Part shown: positions 44,634-54,112 of the stretch, in pieces
How the letters are laid out: every line of letters starts with the position of its first letter
Numbering within the stretch: the stretch's first letter is position 1
Source: Flavobacterium psychrophilum
GTDB lineage: Bacteria > Bacteroidota > Bacteroidia > Flavobacteriales > Flavobacteriaceae
Direction: 5' to 3'
Assembly: GCA_001708385.1 (NCBI GenBank)
Contig: CP012388.1
Span: 3,906,001-3,970,000 of the forward strand
DNA length: 64,000 nucleotides
Made by a program: the position numbers and the translations under genes
Notes under the pieces: generated by a model
Told to the model about the DNA's origin: nothing
Database searches by the model: none
Seen by the model: the letters and a program-made list of their open reading frames with translations, nothing else

Positions 44634-45770
44634 TTAATTGATTATGATAGGTTTGCCATGCGTTTGTTTAATTATTAGAGGCAGTAGCCCAGGCAGTGTT
44701 GCTGTTATAGCAACCAATAGAGTCGTGGTAGTTGTAGAACGTAATATCCTGGCTAAGGTTCTCCCCATAAATAAACGCCCGGCAAAATGTTTTTTCCATT
44801 GCTGTGAATACTTTGTTTCGAGTAGCTGTCGTGATGCTATGCTGCCTGAGTAATATTCTAACACGAGTCCTGAAGCGATTTTAGCGCTATGCAATGCCAT
44901 CGCCATACCGTTGCCGCAAAGTGGGTGTATAAGACCGGCGGTATCACCAATCATAAGCATATGGTTTTCTACAGGTAGTTTGCTGTCAAATGATATCTGG
45001 CTTATAGTAAGCGGTTTATCAAAGAGTATGGTAGAGCTTTCAAATACAGCTTTTAGGTACTTGTTTTTATAAAGTACATTACGCTGGTAATCATCGATAT
45101 TTTTATATTTTTTAAAGGTGGAATAATCTGCGAGATAACAAATATTAAGGATATTATTTTCAACCTTGGATACGCCGCAATAGCCGCCTTTAAAGTTATG
45201 CAATGCCACAACATCGTCAGGGAAATTACCTGAATAATGTGCTTTAACGGCTAACCAGGGTGACGTTTTACGTATAAAATCTCTTGACAAAACCTGGTCA
45301 ATATTCGATCGCTTGCCGTAAGCACCTAAAACTATTTTCGCTGATAAAACCTGGTTTGAAGAGGTAACGGTAAATAACTCATTGTTAAAAGAAATAGTGT
45401 TGACAGTCTCCTGGAGCAGGGTGCAACCATTTGTTACTGCAATCTGACACAGATATTCCTCGAGTACGTAACGGCTAAGGCCGAAGCCTCCTAAGGGAAG
45501 TTGTGCTTTCGCCATTCTACCTTCGCCGGCTGTAAGTATAAAATTGGTAATATTGGCAGGCTGAAGCTTTGGAATATCTGCGCCGAGCCATTTCAGGTAG
45601 GGAAGAATTTCGTTTGAAATATATTCTCCACACACTTTGTGGCGCGGGTAAGCGGACTTTTCCATCACAGTTACCGTTAATCCTTTTTTAGATAAATGAA
45701 TTGCACTTGCCAGACCTGCAAGGCCTCCACCAATTATAATTACATCAGGACTTTTTATCATATACAGCAA
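44634..45770 (-). CDS. FAD-dependent oxidoreductase (geranylgeranyl-reductase family)
   Basis: The 378-residue flavoprotein has IIGGGLAGLASAIHLSKKGL (about 11-30), the YPRHKVCGEYISNEI box (about 42-56) of the group, and GDTAGLIHPLCGNGMAMAL (second FAD motif, about 273-291). The C-terminus is hydrophobic (TTTTLLVAITATLPGLLPLI), suggesting membrane contact. In related phenolic-lipid operons the flavoprotein hydroxylates the methylated resorcinol, after which it oxidises to a quinone. It is the first gene of the leftward operon; no clear -7 element is visible upstream. Confidence 0.85.
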   Translation of the reverse strand: MLYMIKSPDVIIIGGGLAGLASAIHLSKKGLTVTVMEKSAYPRHKVCGEYISNEILPYLKWLGADIPKLQPANITNFILTAGEGRMAKAQLPLGGFGLSRYVLEEYLCQIAVTNGCTLLQETVNTISFNNELFTVTSSNQVLSAKIVLGAYGKRSNIDQVLSRDFIRKTSPWLAVKAHYSGNFPDDVVALHNFKGGYCGVSKVENNILNICYLADYSTFKKYKNIDDYQRNVLYKNKYLKAVFESSTILFDKPLTISQISFDSKLPVENHMLMIGDTAGLIHPLCGNGMAMALHSAKIASGLVLEYYSGSIASRQLLETKYSQQWKKHFAGRLFMGRTLARILRSTTTTTLLVAITATLPGLLPLIIKQTHGKPIIIN

Positions 45771-46191
45771 TTTAAGTATAAAACTTGAAATACGATCTCT
45801 TTAAAAAAGTTTATTATATGCCTATGGCAAAAGATCGTACACCACTACATCGTCTCCAGGAAAATTAACAACCATAGTGTTCCAAAAAAAAATAAAATGG
45901 CATTTCTTCGCGGTTTTTTATTATCCAGTATTGCATTATGCTTGTTTAATTTTTAAAAAACAACATTAATAGTATTCCATTTTTGTTTAGTATTGTAAAA
46001 ATTTGTGTGTAATAATTAACGTATCGTACGTCATCCATAATGATATAGATATGCTACAAGATACTGGATATCTATAGGTAGTATGTCAAAAAAGTAACCA
46101 ATGCAGGATGATGTAAATCAATTTGTAAAACGCAATTAGAGAAGGCCGGAAAAACCTAAACTTTTAAATTAAAAAATTAATAGAAAGAATT
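45771..46191. other. Intergenic region, nothing certain
   Basis: This AT-rich gap separates the PKS operon (leftward) from the DUF1080-type gene (rightward) and must hold both promoters. I found no good TTG/TAnnTTTG pair in either direction. A 19-codon frame near 45895 starts like a signal peptide (MAFLRGFLLSSIA) but has no further support. Confidence 0.35.
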
Positions 46192-46869
46192 ATGATAAAA
46201 ATTATGACAGCAGTCGTACTATACACTTTTTTACAAACCGTAAATGCCCAGCAAGGTTTTATGCCTATTTTTGATGGAAAAACTACAACAGGCTGGCATA
46301 CATATGGCAAAACTTCGGCCAGTGCGGGCTGGAAAGTAGAAGACGGGCTTCTGCATTTTGATCCCGAAGCCGCTAAAAATGGTCAGGGAGGCGATTTATT
46401 AACCGATGCAGAATATGAAAATTTTCACTTAAAGTTGGACTGGAAAGTAGCACCAAATGCGAATAGTGGTATCATTTTTTATGTGAACGACAATCCAATA
46501 AAATATAAAAATACTTATGAAACAGGTCTTGAAATGCAGGTTTTAGACAACGAGGGTCATCCTGATGGAAAAATAAGCAGACACCGTGCAGGAGATTTGT
46601 ATGATTTAATTCAAAGCAAATCAGAGCCGGTTAATCCTGTTGGCGAATGGAATACGTCTGAAGTTATTTGTAGAAATGGAAAACTTACTTTCGTTTTGAA
46701 CGGCGTTATAATTGTTGAAACCTTACTTTGGGACGATAACTTTAAAGCACTCGTTGCAGGAAGTAAATTTGCAACCTGGCCAGGTTTTGGAACTTTCAAG
46801 AAAGGTCACATCGCTTTACAGGATCACGGTAATAGTGTATGGTACCGCAACATTTCCATTAAAGAGTAG
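46192..46869 (+). CDS. Secreted DUF1080-type (3-keto-glucoside hydrolase-like) protein
   Basis: The 225-residue protein has a signal peptide (about 1-21) and the DUF1080 start MPIFDGKTTTGWHTYGK. It then shows WKVEDGLLHFDP, GGDLLTDAEYENFHLKLDWK (about 72-91), NSGIIFYVND and the C-terminal GNSVWYRNISIKE. The fold is a concanavalin-like beta sandwich. Members of this family have been linked to hydrolysis of 3-keto-sugars in Bacteroidota, but many are uncharacterised. It is probably periplasmic. It stands alone with convergent or unrelated neighbours. Confidence 0.82.
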   Translation: MIKIMTAVVLYTFLQTVNAQQGFMPIFDGKTTTGWHTYGKTSASAGWKVEDGLLHFDPEAAKNGQGGDLLTDAEYENFHLKLDWKVAPNANSGIIFYVNDNPIKYKNTYETGLEMQVLDNEGHPDGKISRHRAGDLYDLIQSKSEPVNPVGEWNTSEVICRNGKLTFVLNGVIIVETLLWDDNFKALVAGSKFATWPGFGTFKKGHIALQDHGNSVWYRNISIKE

Positions 46870-47000
46870 AATACTATGGAAACCACAACAAGCTGTAGTT
46901 AACTGCTCCAAAAAAAAATATGTCAATGAAATCCTACCCAGACATGTTTACATTGAATATGCCATAACTTTATTTTATTATATGTTAAATCATTCCTAAA

Positions 47001-47277
47001 TCACTTTTTGATACTCATTATAAGGCTCTTATAGGATGATATTTGGGATAATGTCCATGATGTTAACGTCGCTCCGTTAGAATTGAGGGTAAAGTTACCG
47101 CTTCCGGGATCTACGATAATTACTGCGCCGCCACTACCAACAATGCCTCCGAAACCTGTATTCCACCTGTCTTTGCCACTACCACCTGTACCGTTGAAGG
47201 GACTTTACTGCTGCTGGCTGCGCCCATGCAAAAGTGCTGGGCATCATGAGCATCACAAGGGCTATCCTGCCCGTCAT
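47001..47277 (-). pseudogene. Frameshifted small secreted Gly-rich protein
   Basis: Read leftward, an ATG at 47277 starts a signal peptide (MTGRIALVMLMMPSTFAWAQ). The frame then stops after about 32 codons. In another frame the sequence goes on as FNGTGGSGKDRWNTGFGG, IVGSGGAVIIVDPGSGNFTL and TSWTLSQISSYKSLIMSIKK with a stop at 47001, so one frameshift near 47200 separates the two parts. The product would be a short exported Gly-rich protein of unknown role. A sequencing error or programmed shift cannot be excluded. Confidence 0.4.
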
Positions 47278-47646
47278 GCTTTTTTTAGATCATTAAAGTT
47301 TCTAATAAAATCAGAAATTGGGGCGTAGAGCCATAGATCACAATTTGAGATAATCGACCAGAATTTTCCAGTATAGAATTTCTAATACTTGCGATAGGAT
47401 CATAACAAAGATATCAGTTATATTATTTGGTATAAAATATAAAAGGGTTAAAAAAGTGTTCATTTTTGCTACTATAAGTAAAACGCTATAACAAATACTA
47501 ACCGTTTAACATTTAGAGAGATAATCGATAGTAGTTCCTAATATTTGTAAGTATATACCTGTGTAAATGATTTAACAACAAAGCAAAGTAATGTTGTTTT
47601 TTATAATGTTTTCTATAGTAACTTTGCCTACCCCCAACCAATAACC
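47278..47646. other. Intergenic region with a promoter at its right end
   Basis: This AT-rich gap shows no coding frame. The only feature is the promoter at 47594-47626 for the broken TPR gene. Confidence 0.4.
47594..47626 (+). promoter_or_regulatory. Promoter (TTG-N22-TAACTTTG) for the broken TPR gene
   Basis: TTG at 47594-47596 and TAACTTTG at 47619-47626 have a 22-base spacer, at the long end of the accepted range. The ATG is 20 bases downstream. Confidence 0.5.
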
Positions 47647-48763
47647 ATGGCTATTGTCAAATATTTAATTACTGGAATTGACCTTTTTTCAAAGCAGAAA
47701 ATTGTGTTTTATGTATTGTTGCTACTGACTAATTTAACCTTCGGGCAAAATAAATCTTACGATGGAGTATTATATCAGGCTGTTGTAAAGACTGCCGGAA
47801 AGGATATTAATCTTGCCAAGAAAATGGCTGACTCCCTATACAAAAGCTCTGTTGAGCCACTGCACAAGGTAAAGTCCTTAATGCTGCTTTCTGAATTAAA
47901 GTTAACAACAGGTAAAAAGGAGGAAGGGATTAATTATGCGTTTGCGCAGAGCAAATAGCTTCTGATAACAAACTCTTTGAATGGCAAGCAAGGATATATG
48001 GATTTATTGCTACGCATTACCGGACAATTGGCTTAAAAAGCAAAGCAAGGCCTATTTAGAAAAGGTACTCGAAGCTATTGGCAAAGTAGATGACATCCAT
48101 ATTGTTAACCAATACAAGGCGATGGTTTATCAGGAACTTGCTTTATATAAAATAGAAGATAAAATATATCATAAATAAAGAATTACGCATGTATCAGTTG
48201 GCCACGAATTTCGGGCAATTGGGTATACCAAGGACCCAAAAATGGCTATTGTAAATTTTAAAAAAGCCCTTTGGCATCTATATCATATAAAACATGAGTC
48301 AGCAGTACTTAGGGGATTTATGAATGAAGGGATAGGGCGTGCCTTTTTAGAAGATCAGGCATATAAAAACGCCAAGCACTACCTTGATGAAGCATTGTCA
48401 ATTGCTGTCTCATCCGGGGATATTAGCCTTAATGAGGAAGTGTATTGCGATATGGCCATTTATTATATGGAGATAGGTGATACAAAAAAGTATAATAAAT
48501 ATGATAAACTGTTCCAGGACGCAAGGGAAAACTTCGTCAAAGCGAACAAAGAGAGCGCAGAAGTTTTTGTAAACAGGCTTGAAGAGAGGCAAAGGGAGGT
48601 TGGACGCCAGCATGCTTTTCTGTTCGCAGGACTTGGCGTGGCATTACTGATATTAATCATTGCCTTAATTAAGGCCAGGACAAAGAGAAAAAGGGAATAT
48701 ACAAAGTTTCAGGAGATTATACACAATATTTCACAACAGGTGCGTTGGTCGCCAATAACGTAA
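47647..48763 (+). pseudogene. Broken TPR-type membrane regulator (AraC-type output missing)
   Basis: Signal peptide and first TPR part lie in one frame (47647-47958, with FGQNKSYDGVLYQAV). A second frame carries IASDNKLFEWQARIYGFIAT and HYRTIGLKSKAR, and a third carries AYLEKVLEAIGKVDDIH (to 48178). After another break, 48242-48763 gives TPR, a membrane helix (FLFAGLGVALLILIIALI) and a charged tail that stops at KFQEIIHNISQQ. Intact relatives in Flavobacteria continue into an AraC-type DNA-binding domain, which is absent here. At least three frameshifts and a 3' truncation show decay. The promoter still looks intact. Confidence 0.65.
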
Positions 48764-48833
48764 TTACTGCAATTCGATTCCCTAGAGATCATTTTGCTGC
48801 TCCACTGCATACCAAGGCTGTCCGGCCAGGTTT

Positions 48834-49058
48834 TCACATAAGGGTATCGGCCTGGACCTCTTTATCTTTCAGGGTTAGCAAACTGTCCCTCATTTTAACG
48901 AGCTGTCTATAATCCGCTTCCTTAGTCTCAAATTCCTGCTCACGTGATGTAAGTGCCCTCTCGCGTTCGGCGAGGCCTTCTTCCTTTTTGTGGGCGCAGG
49001 AAATAATTAATAGTAATAGTAGCAGTATGAACAGTTGAGGTAATTTTCTAAAAGCCAT
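48834..49058 (-). CDS. Small coiled-coil lipoprotein
   Basis: The 74-residue protein has a lipobox signal peptide (FILLLLLLIISC, Cys21) and an almost wholly charged helical remainder (EERERALTSREQEF-like heptads, about 28-60) that would form a coiled coil. It should sit in the outer membrane or inner membrane facing the periplasm. No family is recognised. It is divergent from the next gene and convergent with the broken TPR gene. Confidence 0.6.
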   Translation of the reverse strand: MAFRKLPQLFILLLLLLIISCAHKKEEGLAERERALTSREQEFETKEADYRQLVKMRDSLLTLKDKEVQADTLM

Positions 49059-49236
49059 AGTAGTAATTTTGAAGAATTAAAATTTAAGCAAGGTGTGCTT
49101 TTAAAGGCTTTTAAAAAATCATAAAACATAAAAAAATGACGTAATCTATTTGCTTTTGAATTAGAAATCGAGGAATGCTTAAACTGAAGAATACTATTTT
49201 ATGTTAAAAAACTTCCCTAAAAGGTCTATAAAGCCC

Positions 49237-49244
49237 TATATTTG
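49237..49244 (+). promoter_or_regulatory. -7 element (TATATTTG) before 49301
   Basis: TATATTTG is an exact TAnnTTTG match 56 bases before the ATG at 49301; no TTG is present at the right distance. Confidence 0.35.
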
Positions 49245-49300
49245 AAATTCTAACATCAACCCCAATATCATAAGCTATTTTTTTCACGTAAACGTACGAT

Positions 49301-49687
49301 ATGAAGCGTTTTAAATATTTCTATTTTATACTCCTGCTTTGGCTTTGTCTTTTTGGCAATGCCTATGCTAAAGCGGAACCTATATTTAGGACATTTACTA
49401 CAGGCCGTACGTTTACCAAGGCCCAGGTTCCGTACGTTAAGTCGTTACTCAAAGTTACCGGTCAAAAACTGCAGTACTGTAAGCCCCATAAAGATACCGA
49501 GATAAGATCTACTGTTAGCAAAGGGATGAAACGGAAAGCCACCTCACCGGACAGCGATACTTTACCGGAATCCTATACCAGCGAATTTATCACGATCAGG
49601 TCGTTCCAGGATACTAAAATTCACGGCCTTACCATATTATATCACATCCAGAGGCATTTATACCTCCACCTGTACCAGCTTTTCTAA
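49301..49687 (+). CDS. Hypothetical exported protein
   Basis: The 128-residue product has a clear signal peptide (FKYFYFILLLWLCLFGNAYA, about 4-23). The mature part is basic and has no recognised domain; it ends with a hydrophobic, His- and Tyr-rich stretch (LTILYHIQRHLYLHLYQLF). The odd C-terminus may mean a frameshifted or shortened gene. It is preceded by a -7 element and followed after about 160 bases by the RND efflux operon. Confidence 0.45.
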   Translation: MKRFKYFYFILLLWLCLFGNAYAKAEPIFRTFTTGRTFTKAQVPYVKSLLKVTGQKLQYCKPHKDTEIRSTVSKGMKRKATSPDSDTLPESYTSEFITIRSFQDTKIHGLTILYHIQRHLYLHLYQLF

Positions 49688-49849
49688 GTTGCTGACAGGT
49701 CAACCTTTTACTTTTATAACTTCCTGCCATAAATAGGCAGATTTATATATAGTTTCTGAAGGTAGGCCATATACTTTTTTACACGTCACACCTTATCTGT
49801 TGGTAACCCGTCACCATGTGCACGGGTCATAATCACTTACTATATATCC

Positions 49850-50953
49850 ATGAAACATCTTATAATTCACCGATCACTCTGTGCAATAGCCCTTTTGTTG
49901 CTACTCTCCTGCGGCGATAAAGCTAAAAGAAGAAAAGCAAGTATAAAAACCGTACCTGTATACACGGTCATTCAGAAAGACACCCTGGTCTCCAACCGCT
50001 TCGTGGCAGACATACAGGCGAAGAATAATGTCGAGATACATGCGCGTGTTGCAGGTTTACTGGAAAAAGTATTTGTCCGTGAAGGGCAAAAAGTCAAAAA
50101 AGGCCAGCCACTTTTTAAAATTGGTGATGCCGAACTCCAGATCCAGTTGCTTAAAGCCGATGCCGTTTACAAGAACATGGTGGCCGACCAGCACATTGCT
50201 GCCGTGGAACTCGAACAGGCACAAACGCTTTTTGATAAAAAAGTAATTGCCGATAAAGAGGTGGAACTTGCAAAAGCCCGCCACGATGCGGCGAGTGCAA
50301 AGCTTGCCCACGCCATGGCCGAGAAGAAAGCCATAAGCCAGCAAATAGGCTTTACCAACATTACCGCACCGTTCGACGGGACGGTAGACCGCCTGCCCTA
50401 TAAAGAAGGCAGCCTTGTTGCTAATGGTGCATTGCTCACCAACATTTCACAGCTAGATGACGTATATGCCTATTTCTCCATTCCTGAGAATATCTATTTC
50501 CAGATGATCAAGGAAAAGAGCCTTGGCGGCCAGCCTGACATCCGGCTCATATTGCCCGGTGGGATGGAATACCCCGAGAAAGGCGAACTCAGGACTGCCG
50601 ATGGCGATATCGACCGCCAAACGGGCTCAATACAATACAAGGCTAAATTTCATAACCCTGATGGGTTCATCAAACACGGCACTTCCGGCAAGCTGACGAT
50701 CTCAGACCCCAGGAAGGAAGTAGTGCTGATACCCCAAAAGGCTGTTTTCTCCATACAGGACAAACAATTTGTTTTCCTTCTTTCTAAAGATAATACCGTT
50801 ACAATGACCAATATCGTTTTGGGTGGCACCCTCGACGGGCTTTACATCGTATCAAAAGGGCTTAAACGCAATGATGTGATTGTTATGGAAGGCACACAGT
50901 CCCTTAAGGATGGTGATAAGGTAAACATCAAGAACAGCAACGACCGTACATAA
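49850..50953 (+). CDS. RND efflux periplasmic adaptor (AcrA-like lipoprotein)
   Basis: The 367-residue protein has a lipobox (LLLLLSC, Cys21). A lipoyl/barrel-sandwich domain follows (EIHARVAGLLEKVFVREGQ, about 62-80), then an alpha-helical hairpin (about 100-160), the second lipoyl half (FTNITAPFDGTVDRLPYKEG), and the beta-barrel and membrane-proximal domains. This is the adaptor joining the inner membrane pump encoded 36 bases downstream to the outer membrane channel encoded after it. Base composition of this operon is more G+C-rich than the nearby decayed region. Substrates cannot be predicted. Confidence 0.92.
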   Translation: MKHLIIHRSLCAIALLLLLSCGDKAKRRKASIKTVPVYTVIQKDTLVSNRFVADIQAKNNVEIHARVAGLLEKVFVREGQKVKKGQPLFKIGDAELQIQLLKADAVYKNMVADQHIAAVELEQAQTLFDKKVIADKEVELAKARHDAASAKLAHAMAEKKAISQQIGFTNITAPFDGTVDRLPYKEGSLVANGALLTNISQLDDVYAYFSIPENIYFQMIKEKSLGGQPDIRLILPGGMEYPEKGELRTADGDIDRQTGSIQYKAKFHNPDGFIKHGTSGKLTISDPRKEVVLIPQKAVFSIQDKQFVFLLSKDNTVTMTNIVLGGTLDGLYIVSKGLKRNDVIVMEGTQSLKDGDKVNIKNSNDRT

Positions 50954-50989
50954 GGCGTTGCAATTATAAATTTAGAAAGAGAAAACACG

Positions 50990-53900
50990 ATGATAGCATT
51001 ATTTATCAAAAGAAAAATATTGTCTTTGGTCATCTCGGTAATGCTCGTGCTCCTTGGGGTTATGGCGCTTACCGGAATGCCGATTACACAGTTCCCTGAT
51101 ATCGTACCCCCGTCGGTAACGGTAACTGCAAAATACACAGGGGCTAATGCCGAAGTATCGGCAAATGCAGTGGCGCTCCCGCTCGAAAGGGCTATTAACG
51201 GGGTCCCTGGCATGACCTATATGTCTACCGTTACCTCTAACGATGGGTTAACCTTAATTCAGGTATTCTTCGAAGTGGGCGTGGATCCCGACCTTGCCGC
51301 CGTAAACGTGCAGAACCGCGTGACCACGATTTTGGATGAACTGCCTGAGGAGGTGATCCGTGCCGGTGTGACCACCGAAAAAGAGGTAAACAGCATGCTG
51401 ATGTACCTTAATGTGACCAGCGACGATAAGGTTCAGGACGAACAATTTATCTTCAATTTTACCGATATCAACATCCTTCAGGAGCTTAAGCGTATTGACG
51501 GTGTGGGCCGCGCCGAGATCATGGGGCAGAAAGAATATTCGATGCGCGTATGGCTCGATCCGCAAAAAATGCTGTCCTATACGGTTTCGGCAAATGAGGT
51601 CATTGCCGCGCTTCAAAAACAGAACATATCCGCCGCACCGGGTAAAGTAGGTGAAGGATCCGGCCAGGTAACTAATGAACTGCAATATGTGATAAAATAC
51701 GGAGGGAAGTTTTTTGAACCGGAACAATATGAGCAGATACCGGTACGGGCCAATGCCGACGGTACGGTACTAAAGCTTAAAGACATTGCCCACATCGAGT
51801 TTGGCGCCATGAGTTACGGAATGGTGTCCAAGACCGATGGCAAACCCTCCGCTTCGATAATGATCAAACAGCGTCCCGGCTCCAACGCCTCCGATGTGAT
51901 CGCAAGCATTAAGGCAAAGATGGTCGAACTAAAGAAAACATCCTTCCCGCCGGGAATGCAATACAATATTGCGTACGATGTATCCCGCTTCCTTGATGCT
52001 TCAATAGATGAAGTTCTCCATACACTGATAGAGGCTTTTATATTAGTGGCCTTTGTGGTTTTTATTTTCCTTCAGGACTGGCGCTCTACCCTAATCCCTG
52101 TGCTTGCCGTGCCTGTGGCTCTTATTGGTTCGTTTACCTTTATGTCGATGCTGGGCTTTTCCATCAACCTGCTTACCCTGTTCGCACTGGTGCTATCCAT
52201 AGGTATAGTAGTAGATAATGCCATCGTGGTGGTAGAAGCGGTCCATGTAAAAATATCGGAAGAACACCTGTCCCCCATGGAAGCCACCATCAGCGCCATG
52301 AAAGAAATTACCGGGGCGGTAATAGCCATTACAATCGTTATGGCTGCGGTATTTATCCCGGTAGCCTTCCTGAGCGGTCCGGTCGGGGTATTCTACAGGC
52401 AGTTCTCTTTAACATTAGCCATCAGTATCGTGATTTCAGGGATCAACGCCCTGACGCTGACCCCCGCACTATGTGCCATACTGCTAAAGCCGCACAACCC
52501 TGATAAAAAGAAAACATCGCTGTTGGAGCGTTTCTTTGCCGGTTTTAATAACTGGTTTGAGCGTATCACCTCAAAATATGTAAGTGTCCTTTCTAGGTTT
52601 GCCGGAAGGAAAATTGTAACCATGGGGCTTTTGGTACTCTTTTGCTTGCTTACCTGGGGCACGGCATCGGTATTGCCTTCCGGCTTTATACCTTCTGAAG
52701 ACCAGGGCATGGTCTATATCAGCGTGACCACACCTCAGGGGGCGACGGTTGAGCGTACCGAAAAAGTGCTTGACGAAGTTACTGCTATTGCCCAGCGGTT
52801 AGAGGGTGTGGATAATGTGACGACACTGGCAGGATACAGTATCGTTACCGAGATTGCCGGGGCTTCCTACGGAATGGGTATGGTGAATTTGAAAGACTGG
52901 AGCGAGCGAAGTATATCGGTACCGGAGTTCATCGCCCTGCTCTCTGAAAAGACCAATGGGATATCCGATGCGCAAATCGAGGTGTTTGCGCCGCCAACGG
53001 TGCCCGGCTTTGGTAATACCAGTGGTTTTGAAATGCGCCTGCTCGACAAGTCGGGAGGCAGCATTGCTAATACGGATGAGGTGACTAAAAATTTTATACG
53101 GGAACTGAACGCCTCACCAGAGGTGCAAAAAAGCTTTACCAGCTTCGACGCCACATTCCCACAATATCTTATCCATATCGACTACGACATGGCCGCTAAA
53201 AAAGGGGTATCGGTAGAAAATGCAATGTCTACCCTGCAAACCATGCTGGGGTCTTTCTATGCCACAAACTTTATCCGTTTTTCGCAAATGTATAAGGTCA
53301 TGGTACAGGCCAGCCCGCAGTTCAGGCGCGACCCCGAGAGCATTATGGATATGTACCTGAAAAATGACACCGGCGAAATGGTACCGTTCTCTACCTTTAT
53401 CAGGCTGGAACGGGTGTATGGACCCGAAGTGCTCACGCGCTACAATATGTACATGAGCGCCATGATAAACGGGGAATCTGCCGAGGGTTACAGCTCGGGT
53501 GATGCTATTGCTGCCGTCGAGCGTATCGCTTCGGAAAAACTGCCCCGGGGATTTGAGGTGGAATGGAGCGGTATGACCCGTGAGGAGATTTTATCCGGTA
53601 ATCAGACCATATACATTTTTGGTGTCTGCATACTCTTCGTTTACCTGTTGCTTGCTGCACAGTATGAGAGTTTACTGTTGCCATTCCCGGTGTTGCTTTG
53701 CTTGCCGGTAGGAATATTTGGCTCGTATCTGGCTTTGCTTGCCGTGGGGCTTGACAATAACATTTATGCACAGGTGGCCCTTGTAATGCTTATCGGCCTG
53801 CTCGCAAAGAATGCCATACTTATTGTAGAATTTGCCATCGCGCGAAACAAAGAGGGCTTTGCGGTTATTGAATCGGCTATTGAGGGTGCCCGCTTACGCT

Positions 53901-54103
53901 TCAGGCCCATACTGATGACCTCTTTTGCTTTTATTGCGGGCTTAATACCCCTTTGTATTGCATCGGGTGCCGGTGCGGTAGGTAACCGCTCCATCGGTAC
54001 TGCTGCTGCCGGGGGGATGTTCATCGGTACGCTGTTCGGGCTTATTATCATCCCGGGGCTGTATATCGTGTTCGCCAAAATGCAAAACGCCATGAATAAA
54101 TAA
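50990..54103 (+). CDS. RND multidrug efflux pump (HAE1 family)
   Basis: The 1037-residue inner membrane protein begins FIKRKILSLVISVMLVLLG and carries the HAE1 layout: two large periplasmic loops after helices 1 and 7. Family sequences include MPITQFPDIVPPSVTVTAKY, ERAINGVPGMTYMSS-like text, LSIGIVVDNAIVVVEAVHV with the proton-relay Asp residues in helix 4, and SGINALTLTPALCAILLKP. It uses the proton gradient to export drugs, bile-salt-like compounds or dyes through the tripartite complex with its neighbours. Length and motifs are complete. Confidence 0.93.
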   Translation: MIALFIKRKILSLVISVMLVLLGVMALTGMPITQFPDIVPPSVTVTAKYTGANAEVSANAVALPLERAINGVPGMTYMSTVTSNDGLTLIQVFFEVGVDPDLAAVNVQNRVTTILDELPEEVIRAGVTTEKEVNSMLMYLNVTSDDKVQDEQFIFNFTDINILQELKRIDGVGRAEIMGQKEYSMRVWLDPQKMLSYTVSANEVIAALQKQNISAAPGKVGEGSGQVTNELQYVIKYGGKFFEPEQYEQIPVRANADGTVLKLKDIAHIEFGAMSYGMVSKTDGKPSASIMIKQRPGSNASDVIASIKAKMVELKKTSFPPGMQYNIAYDVSRFLDASIDEVLHTLIEAFILVAFVVFIFLQDWRSTLIPVLAVPVALIGSFTFMSMLGFSINLLTLFALVLSIGIVVDNAIVVVEAVHVKISEEHLSPMEATISAMKEITGAVIAITIVMAAVFIPVAFLSGPVGVFYRQFSLTLAISIVISGINALTLTPALCAILLKPHNPDKKKTSLLERFFAGFNNWFERITSKYVSVLSRFAGRKIVTMGLLVLFCLLTWGTASVLPSGFIPSEDQGMVYISVTTPQGATVERTEKVLDEVTAIAQRLEGVDNVTTLAGYSIVTEIAGASYGMGMVNLKDWSERSISVPEFIALLSEKTNGISDAQIEVFAPPTVPGFGNTSGFEMRLLDKSGGSIANTDEVTKNFIRELNASPEVQKSFTSFDATFPQYLIHIDYDMAAKKGVSVENAMSTLQTMLGSFYATNFIRFSQMYKVMVQASPQFRRDPESIMDMYLKNDTGEMVPFSTFIRLERVYGPEVLTRYNMYMSAMINGESAEGYSSGDAIAAVERIASEKLPRGFEVEWSGMTREEILSGNQTIYIFGVCILFVYLLLAAQYESLLLPFPVLLCLPVGIFGSYLALLAVGLDNNIYAQVALVMLIGLLAKNAILIVEFAIARNKEGFAVIESAIEGARLRFRPILMTSFAFIAGLIPLCIASGAGAVGNRSIGTAAAGGMFIGTLFGLIIIPGLYIVFAKMQNAMNK

Positions 54104-54112
54104 ATCAGGAAA

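Noticed and set aside
48242..48763. Independent small TPR membrane protein
   Set aside because: It continues the fold of the frames before it and lacks its own signal, so it is treated as part of the broken regulator.
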